A stretch of DNA of 12,937 nt from CAZSMC01 sp964607755 (GCA_964607755.1 CAZSMC010000097.1:1-12937), one strand, 5' to 3'; shown: positions 1 to 6,931, counted from the stretch's first letter. The notes: generated by a model not told the origin, from the sequence alone. Numbers and translations are program-made.

Positions 1-249
1 TTTGAGACAGTAAACGAGCCGGTCGAGGTTATTTCTTATTTTGATGTCAAAAACATGCGTCCGCTGCGATTCCGGTGGCGGGACCGGGCATATAAAATAG
101 TGCACGTTAACGGCGTATGGAGCAATCCAGTGGGCCAGACCAAAGAGTACCACTTTCATGTGGCAACGCAAAATTCCGGTTCGTTCGAACTCATTTATGA
201 TTCACGGGCATTGCGCTGGAAGATTGGCCGCGTGTGCCTCGATGAATGA
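1..249 (+). CDS. Small conserved hypothetical protein, 5' end outside window
   Basis: The reading frame is open from the first base to a TGA, giving 82 visible residues, and the true start is probably upstream of the window. The protein is rich in aromatic and basic residues and beta-strand-like. It has a PVEVISYF start, an FRWRDRAYKI strand pair, then YHFHVATQNSG and a final strand pair ending WKIGRVCLDE. This layout (Arg/Trp-rich strands, xFxVxTxxGxxxELxYD) resembles the small DUF6504-like proteins sometimes found with DNA-repair genes, but that match is from memory and uncertain. An internal ATG at 55 would give a 64-residue product and lacks a clear Shine-Dalgarno site. It is the only plus-strand gene, and it converges on amrS with a 2-base gap, so the two must share termination signals. 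Confidence 0.6.
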   Translation, partial: FETVNEPVEVISYFDVKNMRPLRFRWRDRAYKIVHVNGVWSNPVGQTKEYHFHVATQNSGSFELIYDSRALRWKIGRVCLDE

Positions 250-251
250 TT

Positions 252-1262
252 TCACATGCCAATGCCGTCTATTTTGGCGCCGCACTCGGGACATTCTCCA
301 TTTTTGATATGATTTTCCAGCACCCGAAAACCAAATCGCCGAATGAGCATCTTCCCGCACGAGTAGCATCTCGTGTGTTCACCGTCATCGCCCGGAACGT
401 TGCCGCTGTACACGTAGCGCAATCCCTCTTCCAGTCCGATCTCCCGGCCACGCTGTAAAATATCCAGAGAAGTGGGAGCATGGTCCATATATTTATATTG
501 CGGATGAAAACGGCTGATGTGCCAGGGCGTCTCAACGCCAAGTTCATTTTTGATAAACCTGGCGATTTCCCGCAAAGTTTCTTCGTTATCTACATACCCC
601 GGAACAACGAGTGTAGTGACCTCGACCCATATATCCAGTTTTTTAAGCAATTTGAGTGTTTCCAATACGCTCTGTAGGTCTCCGCCAATGACCTTGTGAT
701 AAAATTTTTCATCCCAGCCTTTGAGATCAATATTAGCGGCTGACAGGTACGGGGCAATTTCCTTGACTGGTTCGGATTTAATATAGCCGTTGGAAATGAA
801 CACCGTTTCTATGTTTTTCTTACTCGCAGATTTGGCAATATCAAAAGCATATTCGTAAAAGATGGTCGGTTCAGTATAAGTGCAGGCAATGGTTTTGCAA
901 TTTTGTTGTTCGGCTTGCTGCACGATCTTGTTCACAGGCATTTTCTGACCAGCAATACCCATACGGTGGGGCATTTGAGCGATGTCATGATTTTGACAAA
1001 ACATGCAGCGGAAATTACAGCCTACGGTGGCAACAGAAAAAGAGCGTGATGACGGATAAACGTGAAAAAGAGGTTTTTTCTCAATCGGATCCACATGAGT
1101 GGCAATAGCCCGCTCGTAGACCAGCGAATAGAGTGTGCCTTTGATATTTTGTCGCACACCGCAAATACCAATTTTGCCATCGGCAATCGTACATTCATGC
1201 GGACACAGAAAGCATTGGACTTTGTTTTGATCCAGTGATTTGTAAAATTTGGCTTTTTTCAT
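252..1262 (-). CDS. amrS: AmmeMemoRadiSam system radical SAM enzyme
   Basis: This is a 336-residue radical SAM protein related to pyruvate-formate-lyase activating enzymes. The radical SAM cluster motif CxxxCxxC is at Cys82, Cys86 and Cys89 (GCNFRCMFCQNHDIAQ), where three Cys bind a 4Fe-4S cluster that cleaves S-adenosylmethionine. An N-terminal Cys set (17, 20, 24, 34; CFLCPHEC...GICGVR) and a C-terminal zinc-ribbon-like CxxC pair of pairs (299/302 and 324/327) are typical of AmrS. The family normally co-occurs with AMMECR1 and Memo domain proteins, and its reaction is not established. Neither partner is visible here, although the window shows only one side of the neighbourhood. The ATG at 1262 gives the usual MKxAxFYxxL start. 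The upstream region is unusual: it is the N-terminal stub of a PIN toxin, so amrS is probably now cotranscribed with the antitoxin gene. The stop is TGA, showing TGA is read as stop in this genome. Confidence 0.93.
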   Translation of the reverse strand: MKKAKFYKSLDQNKVQCFLCPHECTIADGKIGICGVRQNIKGTLYSLVYERAIATHVDPIEKKPLFHVYPSSRSFSVATVGCNFRCMFCQNHDIAQMPHRMGIAGQKMPVNKIVQQAEQQNCKTIACTYTEPTIFYEYAFDIAKSASKKNIETVFISNGYIKSEPVKEIAPYLSAANIDLKGWDEKFYHKVIGGDLQSVLETLKLLKKLDIWVEVTTLVVPGYVDNEETLREIARFIKNELGVETPWHISRFHPQYKYMDHAPTSLDILQRGREIGLEEGLRYVYSGNVPGDDGEHTRCYSCGKMLIRRFGFRVLENHIKNGECPECGAKIDGIGM

Positions 1263-1302
1263 AAATGAAGATATTTGTATCTATAAAATAATTACCGTTC
1301 AT
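1195..1302 (-). pseudogene. N-terminal stub of a PIN-domain (VapC-like) toxin
   Basis: An ATG at 1302 overlaps the antitoxin stop codon (ATGAACGGTAA), the usual translational coupling in toxin-antitoxin operons. The frame reads MNGNYFIDTNIFIYEKS. The YFIDTNIFIY stretch is the classic first strand of a PIN-domain ribonuclease and includes its first catalytic Asp (residue 8). After about residue 16 the frame runs into the first codons of amrS out of frame and stops at TGA 1195-1197, giving 35 codons. The rest of the toxin, including the other acidic metal ligands, is absent. I infer a deletion that removed the toxin body and joined its start to the amrS start. Established knowledge: VapC-like toxins are about 120-150 residues long. 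The fragment cannot be an active nuclease. Confidence 0.75.
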
Positions 1303-1513
1303 TTAATTCGTCTCTGGAAAATTTCCGTCCAGGGTCGGCGTAATGTAGTCGATCCATTAAATAATTATAAACACTTGTGCTTGTAGAATCATCTGCATAT
1401 TGTTTTAGCCACTCTTTGAATGTTTCATTGAGTGTCGTATGTTCTTGTCGAGCTCTGTGTTGAGCTTTTGTGATAAGCTCTTCCTCCACATTAAATGTTA
1501 TTTTTTTAAGCAT
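1292..1513 (-). CDS. VapB-like antitoxin (orphan)
   Basis: A 73-residue protein starting MLKKITFNVEEELI. A short beta strand is followed by two helices (LITKAQHRARQEHT and LNETFKEWLKQY), the ribbon-helix-helix arrangement used for operator binding. The C-terminal tail, PGRKFSRDELNER, is the kind of segment that wraps the toxin. The start at 1513 is chosen because GGAGG lies 6 bases upstream of this ATG. A longer frame opens at 1570 but lacks a ribosome site, and its start lies about where transcription would begin. Its former partner was the PIN toxin whose stub follows directly. With the toxin gone, the protein is either a relic, a DNA-binding repressor of its own promoter (now also controlling amrS), or an anti-toxin against a homologous toxin elsewhere. 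The last two roles are inference. Confidence 0.8.
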   Translation of the reverse strand: MLKKITFNVEEELITKAQHRARQEHTTLNETFKEWLKQYADDSTSTSVYNYLMDRLHYADPGRKFSRDELNER

Positions 1514-1573
1514 TTTAACCTCCAAAGCACTCAAAGCTTTAAGATGATGCCCTTTATCTGTACTTTTCAAAAT

Positions 1574-1602
1574 AAATTAGCAAATTATTTCACGAATATC
1601 AA
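1574..1602 (-). promoter_or_regulatory. Candidate promoter of the antitoxin-amrS transcript
   Basis: On the minus strand, TTGATA (1597-1602) is separated by 17 bases from TAATTT (1574-1579). This fits a housekeeping sigma promoter with its start near 1567, about 54 bases ahead of the antitoxin ATG. The region is AT-rich. It is a pattern match only. Confidence 0.35.
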
Positions 1603-1626
1603 TGTTTTTGAAAACCAGTTATGATT

Positions 1627-1664
1627 CCGAAAATTCCATCCTATCGATATTTTCGGCTTTTTTT
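1627..1664 (+). terminator. Hairpin with T-run, plus-strand sense
   Basis: CCGAAAAT (1627-1634) pairs with ATTTTCGG (1649-1656) across a 14-base loop and is followed by a run of T on the plus strand. It overlaps the stop codon of the minus-strand FrhB-like gene at 1641. No plus-strand gene ends here, and the minus-strand side lacks a good T-run, so its role is unclear. It may weakly end transcription of the minus-strand gene or be chance. Confidence 0.3.
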
Positions 1665-2957
1665 CCATTGACGGAGTTTGACCAGCGGGATACCCAGTTT
1701 CGAAGTTAAAAAAGTAATCAGCGGCAACCGAAAAGAACGTCGTCGGGCCAATTGCATAAGCCCGGTTTCCAGTCGCTCAAGTCTCTTCTGAGCAGGTGTA
1801 GCTTCTTTAATACCTCGGTCGTAACGGGTGACTGACACTCCTTGACGCGCAAGACGCTTGATGCGAATTTTGGCTGTCACTCCTTTTTTTCGGGCATGAA
1901 GCTGGTGCGTTTGGTAAAAAGGATCACCGGTCACATCTGTTGCCATTATATCACCGGTATCAATTGCTGAATTGACCAGTTCTGCGCCCCGGTTCGTGCG
2001 CACCAAAAGTCGTGACTGGCCTTTGAATTTATAATCGCCTTTGGTATCGCGAGTCCAGGTGTCTGCTACAGAGATATCAGCAAACTCGGCGGATCCGTCG
2101 ATGCAGGTCTGGCAGCGCGGAGGACTGTAAAGATAGGTGAGATAATTGATGGCCCCGTCCTTGAAATTGGCATAATGTAACGGACGACACGTTCCGTTTT
2201 TCTCAATCGCTCGAATCTGACCCGGCCAGGTGCCGCCGCGGTATTCAAAGTTTTTAATGTCGTTTCGATCAATGTTTTTGGATTGCAGCAATTCTGTGGT
2301 CACATAAGGCTCCAGAGATGTGGCGCAAAAAAGTCCGATGACCATTTTTATTTTTTTGGCGAGTCGCGGATTTTCTTTCTGGATTTTTCGAAAACCGTGA
2401 ACCTGGCAGGGAAGTGCCACCAGTGCGTATCCGCCGCGGAGTTTGCGGATTTTTTGGAGAATAGCATTGACGGGAATGATAACGTATTTGGACTGTTGAC
2501 TTGACAAAAGCTGTTCATAATTCCGTGCCACAAAAACCTCACCTTGCCATGGTTTTTCCGGGTTCATGCGAGTGACGATGCAACCGTCAACTTTTTTGTT
2601 CTTCAACAAGTACCATAAAAGACCAGTGACAACACCGCCACCAGAGGCTCCTTTGCGGATCGACGAGTCGTCAGAGTATCCTACAAACGTCTTTTGCACG
2701 TGCCCGTCAAATGTCTCCGCCATGCGCCTGTGGCCGAACGTGGTTTCCGTCAAATCCAGGTAATTCACTTTCCCGCCCGGACACGTTCGTTTGCATAAAC
2801 CGCACTGTGTGCATAAATCAGGCTGGATGGCGGGAAAGAAATCATTGTCCAGGCCGAGCGCACCAGTCGGGCAAACGCCAATGCACGTTCCACAGCGGGT
2901 ACATAAATTTTTATCTTGAAAACTGATGCTCAACACAGAGCGATTTATTTTTTTCAT
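1641..2957 (-). CDS. Coenzyme F420 hydrogenase/dehydrogenase beta-subunit family iron-sulfur protein
   Basis: A 438-residue cytoplasmic redox protein. Residues 15-62 hold two ferredoxin-type clusters with CxxCxxCxxxCP spacing (Cys19/22/25/29 and Cys49/52/55/59), each predicted to carry a 4Fe-4S cluster. The FrhB-type part follows. It has a GASGGGVVTGLLWYLL segment near 104-119, ALPCQVHGF around Cys185, IGLFC at Cys212, and a conserved PRCQTCIDGSAEFADISVADTW block near 281-302 with Cys283/Cys286. FrhB proteins bind flavin and move electrons between iron-sulfur clusters and a deazaflavin or other acceptor. In bacteria without F420 the same family also occurs in polysaccharide clusters, so the electron partner cannot be named. 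It begins 21 bases after the aldo/keto reductase stop, so the two are probably cotranscribed. The C-terminal 50 residues are very basic. Confidence 0.88.
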   Translation of the reverse strand: MKKINRSVLSISFQDKNLCTRCGTCIGVCPTGALGLDNDFFPAIQPDLCTQCGLCKRTCPGGKVNYLDLTETTFGHRRMAETFDGHVQKTFVGYSDDSSIRKGASGGGVVTGLLWYLLKNKKVDGCIVTRMNPEKPWQGEVFVARNYEQLLSSQQSKYVIIPVNAILQKIRKLRGGYALVALPCQVHGFRKIQKENPRLAKKIKMVIGLFCATSLEPYVTTELLQSKNIDRNDIKNFEYRGGTWPGQIRAIEKNGTCRPLHYANFKDGAINYLTYLYSPPRCQTCIDGSAEFADISVADTWTRDTKGDYKFKGQSRLLVRTNRGAELVNSAIDTGDIMATDVTGDPFYQTHQLHARKKGVTAKIRIKRLARQGVSVTRYDRGIKEATPAQKRLERLETGLMQLARRRSFRLPLITFLTSKLGIPLVKLRQWKKSRKYR

Positions 2958-2978
2958 ATTAAGATTCTTGTTTTAATC

Positions 2979-3923
2979 CTACAACAATTCTGACAGTAAC
3001 TCATCGATACGGCTGATATCTTCCTGTTCAAGTGTCCAACCGGTGCCACCGACGTTTTGTTCCACCTGATCAACGCGCCGGGCGCCGACAATCGCCGAGG
3101 TGACAGCCGGATGACGCAGCACCCAGGCAATCGCCAATTGCGCTACGGTTTTACCATATTTCTGTGCTATTGTCCGTAGTTCGTCGACAAGAGACAACAC
3201 GCGTGACAAACGCGGTTCCTGAAATCGCGGATCTCGCTGACGCCAGTCATCTTTTGCTAATTTTGACTTTTCAAAAGAACCGGTAAGCAAACCGGATGCC
3301 ATCGGGCTGTAAGCAACCACACCGATGTTCTTTTTCTGGCAATAGGGGAAAAGGTCCTTTTCTGCATCCGGTTCCAAAATATTATAAGGCGGCTGCAGCG
3401 AATCGATGTGCGCAATCGCTTCGCACGTTTCCATTTGCTTCACATTGAAATTGGATACACCGATCCAGCGAACTTTGCCTTCTTTTTGTAGCGTGCTCAT
3501 TGTTTGCCAGGCTTTTTCTAAAGAACTGGACGGATCGGGCCAGTGAATTTGATAGAGATCAATGACATCTGTTTGCAGACGTTTTAAACTGTCTTCAGCT
3601 TCTTTTCGGATGCTGTCCGGGGACAAGTTATTATGTATTTTGCCCTTTTCATTCCAGCGCAGTCCGCACTTTGTGGCAAGATAAATATTTTGCCGGCGAT
3701 CCTTGACCGCTTTGCCGACGATTTCCTCAGAATGGCCCAGACCATAAGCCGCTGCGGTATCAATCCAGTTGATTCCCAGATCAATGGCGCGCTGGATGGT
3801 TTTTATAGATTCAACATCGTCTGAAGGTCCCCAGCCAAATTGCCAGGAGCCGCCAATGGCCCATGTGCCCAAACCGATTTCTGTGACTTCCGGTCCGGCA
3901 GCGCCAAGTTTGCGAGTTTTCAT
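2979..3923 (-). CDS. Aldo/keto reductase
   Basis: A 314-residue NADPH-dependent oxidoreductase with a TIM-barrel fold, reducing aldehydes or ketones in the cytoplasm. The catalytic tetrad is visible: Asp55 and Tyr60 (WIDTAAAYGLGHSE), Lys85 (LATKCG) and His127 (YQIHWPD). Further family marks are WIGVSNF, YSPMASGLLTG and the cofactor-binding end SAIVGARRVDQVEQN. The start at 3923 (MKTRKLG) has GGAGG 6 bases upstream. An in-frame ATG at 3953 would add ten unlikely residues and begins inside the terminator hairpin. The gene is followed closely by the FrhB-like gene. The substrate cannot be deduced. It resembles the general stress / sugar-aldehyde branch rather than a named enzyme. Confidence 0.93.
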   Translation of the reverse strand: MKTRKLGAAGPEVTEIGLGTWAIGGSWQFGWGPSDDVESIKTIQRAIDLGINWIDTAAAYGLGHSEEIVGKAVKDRRQNIYLATKCGLRWNEKGKIHNNLSPDSIRKEAEDSLKRLQTDVIDLYQIHWPDPSSSLEKAWQTMSTLQKEGKVRWIGVSNFNVKQMETCEAIAHIDSLQPPYNILEPDAEKDLFPYCQKKNIGVVAYSPMASGLLTGSFEKSKLAKDDWRQRDPRFQEPRLSRVLSLVDELRTIAQKYGKTVAQLAIAWVLRHPAVTSAIVGARRVDQVEQNVGGTGWTLEQEDISRIDELLSELL

Positions 3924-3952
3924 AAATTCCTCCATATTCGGTATACAAACCA

Positions 3953-4001
3953 AAAACCACCGCGCTTTCCGACATTACCTCATCGAAAGTTTGGTGGTTT
4001 T
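3953..4001 (-). terminator. Terminator between aldolase and aldo/keto reductase
   Basis: A nine-base-pair outer stem, AAAACCACC (3953-3961) with GGTGGTTTT (3993-4001), encloses a 3x3 internal loop and a CTTTC/GAAAG inner stem. On the minus strand it ends in GGTGGTTTTTGG. It lies 74 bases after the aldolase stop and only 29 bases before the chosen aldo/keto reductase start. It therefore either ends the aldolase operon or acts as an attenuator for the next pair. Confidence 0.6.
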
Positions 4002-4075
4002 GAAGACTGAATCACTTGTAAACACCAGGTTTTAACGAAAAGATTTTACCAGATAAAATATCACCGGGTGGTCAG

Positions 4076-5152
4076 TTAATTCCGGTTCATGCAGTTCAGG
4101 TCATCGAACGCCTGTTTCAGGCGTTCAACCATTGATACCTCGCCGGCACGGAGCCATTTACGGGGATCATAGTATTTTTTATTGGGCACGTCCTCGCCAT
4201 CAGGATTGCCGATCTGGCTCTGCAAATAATCCTTGTTCTTGTTGTAATAATCCAGTACGCCTTTCCATGTCGCCCATTGTGTGTCGGTATCGATGTTCAT
4301 TTTGATCACGCCGTAGGAAATGGCTTTGCGGATTTCTTCCTGGCTCGAGCCAGAGCCGCCGTGAAAAACAAAATAAACCGGTTTTTCCACGGTACCATAT
4401 TTTTCCTGGATGTATTGTTGCGAATTGTGCAGAATTTTGGGACGCAACTTGACGTTGCCCGGTTTGTAAACACCATGTACATTGCCAAATGCAGCAGCGA
4501 CGGTAAAGCGTTTACTCACCTTGTTCAATTCCTCATACGCATAAGCCACGTCTTCCGGCTGGGTATACAGAGCGGCATTATCGATTCCGGTGTGATCCAC
4601 GCCATCTTCTTCGCCGCCGGTAATGCCCAGTTCGATCTCTAGAGTCATGCCCAGTTTGTCCATGCGTTCGAGATATTCTTTGCAAATTTTGATGTTATCT
4701 TGCAGCGTTTCCTGGGACAGGTCCAGCATGTGAGACGAAAACAGGGGTTTGCCCTTTTCTTTGTAGCGTTTTTCACTCGCTTCCAACAGGCCGTCAATCC
4801 AGGGAAGTTTCGATTTTGCCGCATGATCTGTATGCAAAATAACAGCTACGCCATAAGCTTCAGCCAGCTTGTGCACGTGTTCGGCTCCGGCAATGGCACC
4901 TAAAATACTGGCTTTTTGATTATCGTCAGCAAGGCCTTTGCCGGCGTTAAAACTGGCGCCGCCGTTTGACAACTGAATGATAACCGGCGACTGCACAGCA
5001 GCGGCTGCTTCCATGACAGCGTTGATCGAATCGCTGCCAACAACATTCACACCGGGAATGGCAAACTGATTGTCCTTGGCAATTTTGAGCACTTTTTGTA
5101 CGTCGTCCCCGCTAAGCACTCCGGGTTTGACAACATCTAAAACTTTTGTCAT
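4076..5152 (-). CDS. fbaA: Class II fructose-bisphosphate aldolase
   Basis: A 358-residue, class IIA zinc-dependent aldolase almost the same length as the E. coli enzyme (359). It interconverts fructose 1,6-bisphosphate with dihydroxyacetone phosphate and glyceraldehyde 3-phosphate in glycolysis and gluconeogenesis. The catalytic Asp109 and zinc ligand His110 sit in VAVILHTDHAAKSKLPW. The metal-site acidic region is LEIELGITGGEEDGVDHTG (Glu172/Glu174), and the further zinc His residues are His226 (GNVHGVY) and His264 (FVFHGGSGS). The DTDTQWA motif binds phosphate. The start at 5152 has GGAG about 8 bases upstream. It follows the Yip1-type gene by 38 bases and is the last gene before a terminator, so it is probably expressed from the promoter ahead of the HD gene. 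It appears intact. Confidence 0.97.
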   Translation of the reverse strand: MTKVLDVVKPGVLSGDDVQKVLKIAKDNQFAIPGVNVVGSDSINAVMEAAAAVQSPVIIQLSNGGASFNAGKGLADDNQKASILGAIAGAEHVHKLAEAYGVAVILHTDHAAKSKLPWIDGLLEASEKRYKEKGKPLFSSHMLDLSQETLQDNIKICKEYLERMDKLGMTLEIELGITGGEEDGVDHTGIDNAALYTQPEDVAYAYEELNKVSKRFTVAAAFGNVHGVYKPGNVKLRPKILHNSQQYIQEKYGTVEKPVYFVFHGGSGSSQEEIRKAISYGVIKMNIDTDTQWATWKGVLDYYNKNKDYLQSQIGNPDGEDVPNKKYYDPRKWLRAGEVSMVERLKQAFDDLNCMNRN

Positions 5153-5190
5153 TTTAATACTCCTTTTTTTTGTTCATTATTCATTATCAC

Positions 5191-5805
5191 TTATATCGAT
5201 GTTATGCTTAAAATTAACAGTACAGGGATTGTGAAAACAAATGTCATCAGTAAATAGGCACCCAGACTTTTCCACACTGAAAAGCGGTTGACTTCCGAGA
5301 GAGCAGAAAATAAGATGTAAAGCGAGACAATCGTGATCACAAAATCAACGATGCTGAAAATTCCGTACAGTCCATTCAAAAATGGCTCGGACTCTAAATA
5401 AGATTTGTCTGCCGTGAACAGCTCGTTACGGAACAGAATATATTTGATACCCCAGAGGGGTAAAAGATACACAATCGGTGCCCACGACCATGCCATTGAC
5501 AGACGGGTTTCATGAATTGTTGCCTGGCCATTCAAGCGGTGGCTAATCCAGTGTAAAACCCAGCCGCCGAGCGATAGTGTAATAAAACCGCTAAGCGGAC
5601 CTAAAAGCACACACATGACCAGGGCTTCCCGGACAGAGACCACATCACCGAGATTCATTGCTGATGCATAATTTAAAGCATGAGCGATGCCGCCCAAAAC
5701 CATGAGCAGAATATAATGTTTGTATGGCTGCTCTTCGGCAATATATCGAATCGTGGCTTTGGGATTCAGCCAGATTGTTTTCCAGGGATTTCTTTGTTCT
5801 TGCAT
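5191..5805 (-). CDS. Yip1-domain integral membrane protein
   Basis: A 204-residue protein with a short cytoplasmic N-terminus carrying NPWKTIWLNPKATIRYI, the characteristic opening of bacterial Yip1/DUF1282-type proteins. About five hydrophobic segments follow, near residues 30-47, 62-87, 107-125, 148-170 and 182-202. The family is a five-helix membrane protein with no agreed enzymatic function in bacteria. It starts 6 bases after the HD-domain gene stops and ends 38 bases before the aldolase starts, so it sits inside a three-gene run. No catalytic residues are visible. It may have a membrane-organising or scaffolding role, but the sequence does not show one. Confidence 0.8.
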   Translation of the reverse strand: MQEQRNPWKTIWLNPKATIRYIAEEQPYKHYILLMVLGGIAHALNYASAMNLGDVVSVREALVMCVLLGPLSGFITLSLGGWVLHWISHRLNGQATIHETRLSMAWSWAPIVYLLPLWGIKYILFRNELFTADKSYLESEPFLNGLYGIFSIVDFVITIVSLYILFSALSEVNRFSVWKSLGAYLLMTFVFTIPVLLILSITSI

Positions 5806-5811
5806 AACCTT

Positions 5812-6372
5812 TTAACGACTGGTGAAAAATTCCTGAACTCGGCGGTCGAGCTCGTTGAACATGGATAATTTATCCTCCGGGGCTAAACGTTCAAATAAAC
5901 TTTTAACCATTGACTGCATGTACCATTTTTGGCTTTGATAATTACTGTTAAAATGTTGCCACATTGTTACGCCCAATTCCTTGCGAGATTTCTCCAGAGA
6001 ATAGAGATTGTGCAGCTTGTCCGCGCAAATCACACACTTTACCTCAGTCGAAGCGGTGCGAACTCTCTCAATAGTATGCTGCTTGCGGACGCGCCACGGC
6101 AGCTTTTTATCAGGTTCTGTACATTCGTTGACAATGTGCGCAATCTTGTCGCCAAATGTGGTTTTGATCTCCTTCAAGTCGACATCCGTGTCTTCGAGTG
6201 TGTCATGCAGCAGTCCGGCAATGACAACGTGTTGTGCACATTGCTGCTGCCACAAAATGCAAGCCACCATATACGGATGAATGATGTATGGCGTATCTGT
6301 TCCTTTTCGAACCTGATTGCGGTGCGCTCGCGCAGCAAATGTGACCGCTTTTTCAAATTGTTCATTTATCAT
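5812..6372 (-). CDS. HD-domain hydrolase, MESH1/SpoT-hydrolase-like
   Basis: A 186-residue stand-alone HD-family phosphohydrolase. With M1 at 6372 the metal and catalytic positions are His32 (YIIHP), His56-Asp57 with Glu60-Asp61 (LLHDTLEDT) and Asp118 (ICADKLHNL). Their order and spacing are close to those of the (p)ppGpp hydrolase MESH1 and the SpoT hydrolase half (His, His-Asp, Glu-Asp, Asp). No synthetase, TGS or ACT domain is present, so a small alarmone hydrolase is the best reading. Another nucleotide substrate remains possible. The frame is open to 6468, but MINEQFEKAVTFAARAH is the normal family start. The ribosome site is weak (AGGA, 13 bases away). It is the first gene of a run with the Yip1 protein and the aldolase. 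Confidence 0.85.
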   Translation of the reverse strand: MINEQFEKAVTFAARAHRNQVRKGTDTPYIIHPYMVACILWQQQCAQHVVIAGLLHDTLEDTDVDLKEIKTTFGDKIAHIVNECTEPDKKLPWRVRKQHTIERVRTASTEVKCVICADKLHNLYSLEKSRKELGVTMWQHFNSNYQSQKWYMQSMVKSLFERLAPEDKLSMFNELDRRVQEFFTSR

Positions 6373-6465
6373 CGTTTTTTGCAATCCTGTTCGAATCTTT
6401 TCGGTTTTTTTATCTTGAACAAATTTACAATTTACAGGCCGATGAACCGAATATAAATAAAGATA

Positions 6466-6496
6466 CAAATGTACTAAAATTCATGGATTTTATCAA
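6466..6496 (-). promoter_or_regulatory. Candidate promoter of the HD-yip1-fbaA operon
   Basis: On the minus strand, TTGATA (6491-6496) is followed after 17 bases by TACATTTG (6466-6473). This fits a sigma70-like -35/-10 pair, and the second element also matches the Bacteroidetes-type TAnnTTTG box. Start of transcription would be near 6460, leaving a leader of about 88 bases. The repeat element begins only 18 bases upstream of the -35 box, so its insertion may have replaced upstream control sequence. Confidence 0.4.
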
Positions 6497-6513
6497 GCGA
6501 AACCCGGATCTCA

Positions 6514-6830
6514 GTATCCCCAAAATTTCACTCCAAAGCCACGTTGAATTGACGGTTCAGTTTTGGTGGATAATTTCAAAAAGTTGAGAATACCGTAAAC
6601 CACCTGGCGATAGAATTGATAAACCGGCTTGTGGATAATCCTTGATATTTGGCCTGAATCTGATTACACTTGATCTGCAGTCGCTTGTCGATTGCATGGG
6701 ATTGTCTCTCTTTTTTTTGGTCGTGCTTACAGAATAAGGAGGCAATCTATTTTTACAAGCTTTTTTCTGCCCTAACTTTTTTATCTTTTGACTCTTTTCG
6801 CTTGGTGATTCTATCGGTTTTAGGGGATAC
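6514..6830 (-). mobile_element. MITE-like repeat, copy 1
   Basis: A 317-base element with terminal inverted repeats GTATCCCC (6514-6521) and GGGGATAC (6823-6830), extending imperfectly inward (AAAA on one side, TAAAA on the other). A second copy lies at 12191-12507 in the same orientation. The copies are identical except for a cluster of changes around 6765-6790 (length-compensated single-base differences in a T-rich stretch). The shared sequence also includes CTCA just outside the low-coordinate end (6510-6513), so the exact boundary there is uncertain. No convincing target-site duplication is visible. The minus strand carries a short frame that looks like joined transposase ends. Confidence 0.8.
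6557..6697 (-). pseudogene. Internally deleted transposase remnant in repeat copy 1
   Basis: A 46-codon frame starts MQSTSDCRSSVIRFRPNIK and ends GGLRYSQLFEIIHQN. The opening resembles the first residues of IS1380-type transposases and the end resembles the hydrophobic end of such enzymes, with the whole catalytic core missing. Family assignment is from memory and tentative. The frame remains intact and identical in both copies. The longer open frame up to 6922 runs outside the repeat and across the next gene's terminator, so I do not use that start. Confidence 0.45.
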
Positions 6831-6886
6831 TTGTTATTTTGGCAGGATGGTGAATTTATTTTCAATATCGAGGTGCAGCGAAGGGA

Positions 6887-6916
6887 AAGCAGGGTGAAGG
6901 GTTTCCCACCCTGCTT
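6887..6916 (-). terminator. Terminator after the T9SS-tailed protein gene
   Basis: AAGCAGGGTG (6887-6896) pairs perfectly over ten bases with CACCCTGCTT (6907-6916) around a 10-base loop. It begins 15 bases after the stop codon at 6932. The T-tract on the minus strand is short (CTTTCCCTT), so it may be a moderate terminator. Confidence 0.65.
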
Positions 6917-6931
6917 GTTCAATGAGAGATA

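Noticed and set aside
1292..1570. Longer antitoxin start at 1570 (MKSTDKGHH...)
   Set aside because: The GGAGG site serves the ATG at 1513, the candidate transcription start is at about 1567, and the extra 19 residues do not fit the family.
4277..4642. 121-codon plus-strand frame opposite the aldolase gene
   Set aside because: The opposite strand encodes an aldolase with all catalytic residues. This frame is a by-product of its codon pattern.
5929..6456. 175-codon plus-strand frame opposite the HD-domain gene
   Set aside because: It is the complement of a clearly coding HD-domain gene. It shows no recognisable motif and is a shadow frame.
6483..6587. Plus-strand frame MDFIKRNPDLSIPK running into repeat copy 1
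   Set aside because: It has no ribosome site, more than half is repeat sequence, and it overlaps the likely promoter of the HD gene on the other strand.
6510..6834. Target-site duplication around repeat copy 1
   Set aside because: Flanking bases on the two sides do not match, and the CTCA at the low-coordinate end is shared by both copies, so it is either part of the element or a target preference.
6557..6922. 121-codon minus-strand frame starting MNKQGGKPF
   Set aside because: Its first 75 codons run through the terminator of the preceding gene and unrelated flanking sequence into the repeat. Copy 2 of the repeat lacks that extension, so only the 46-codon part inside the element is a candidate.
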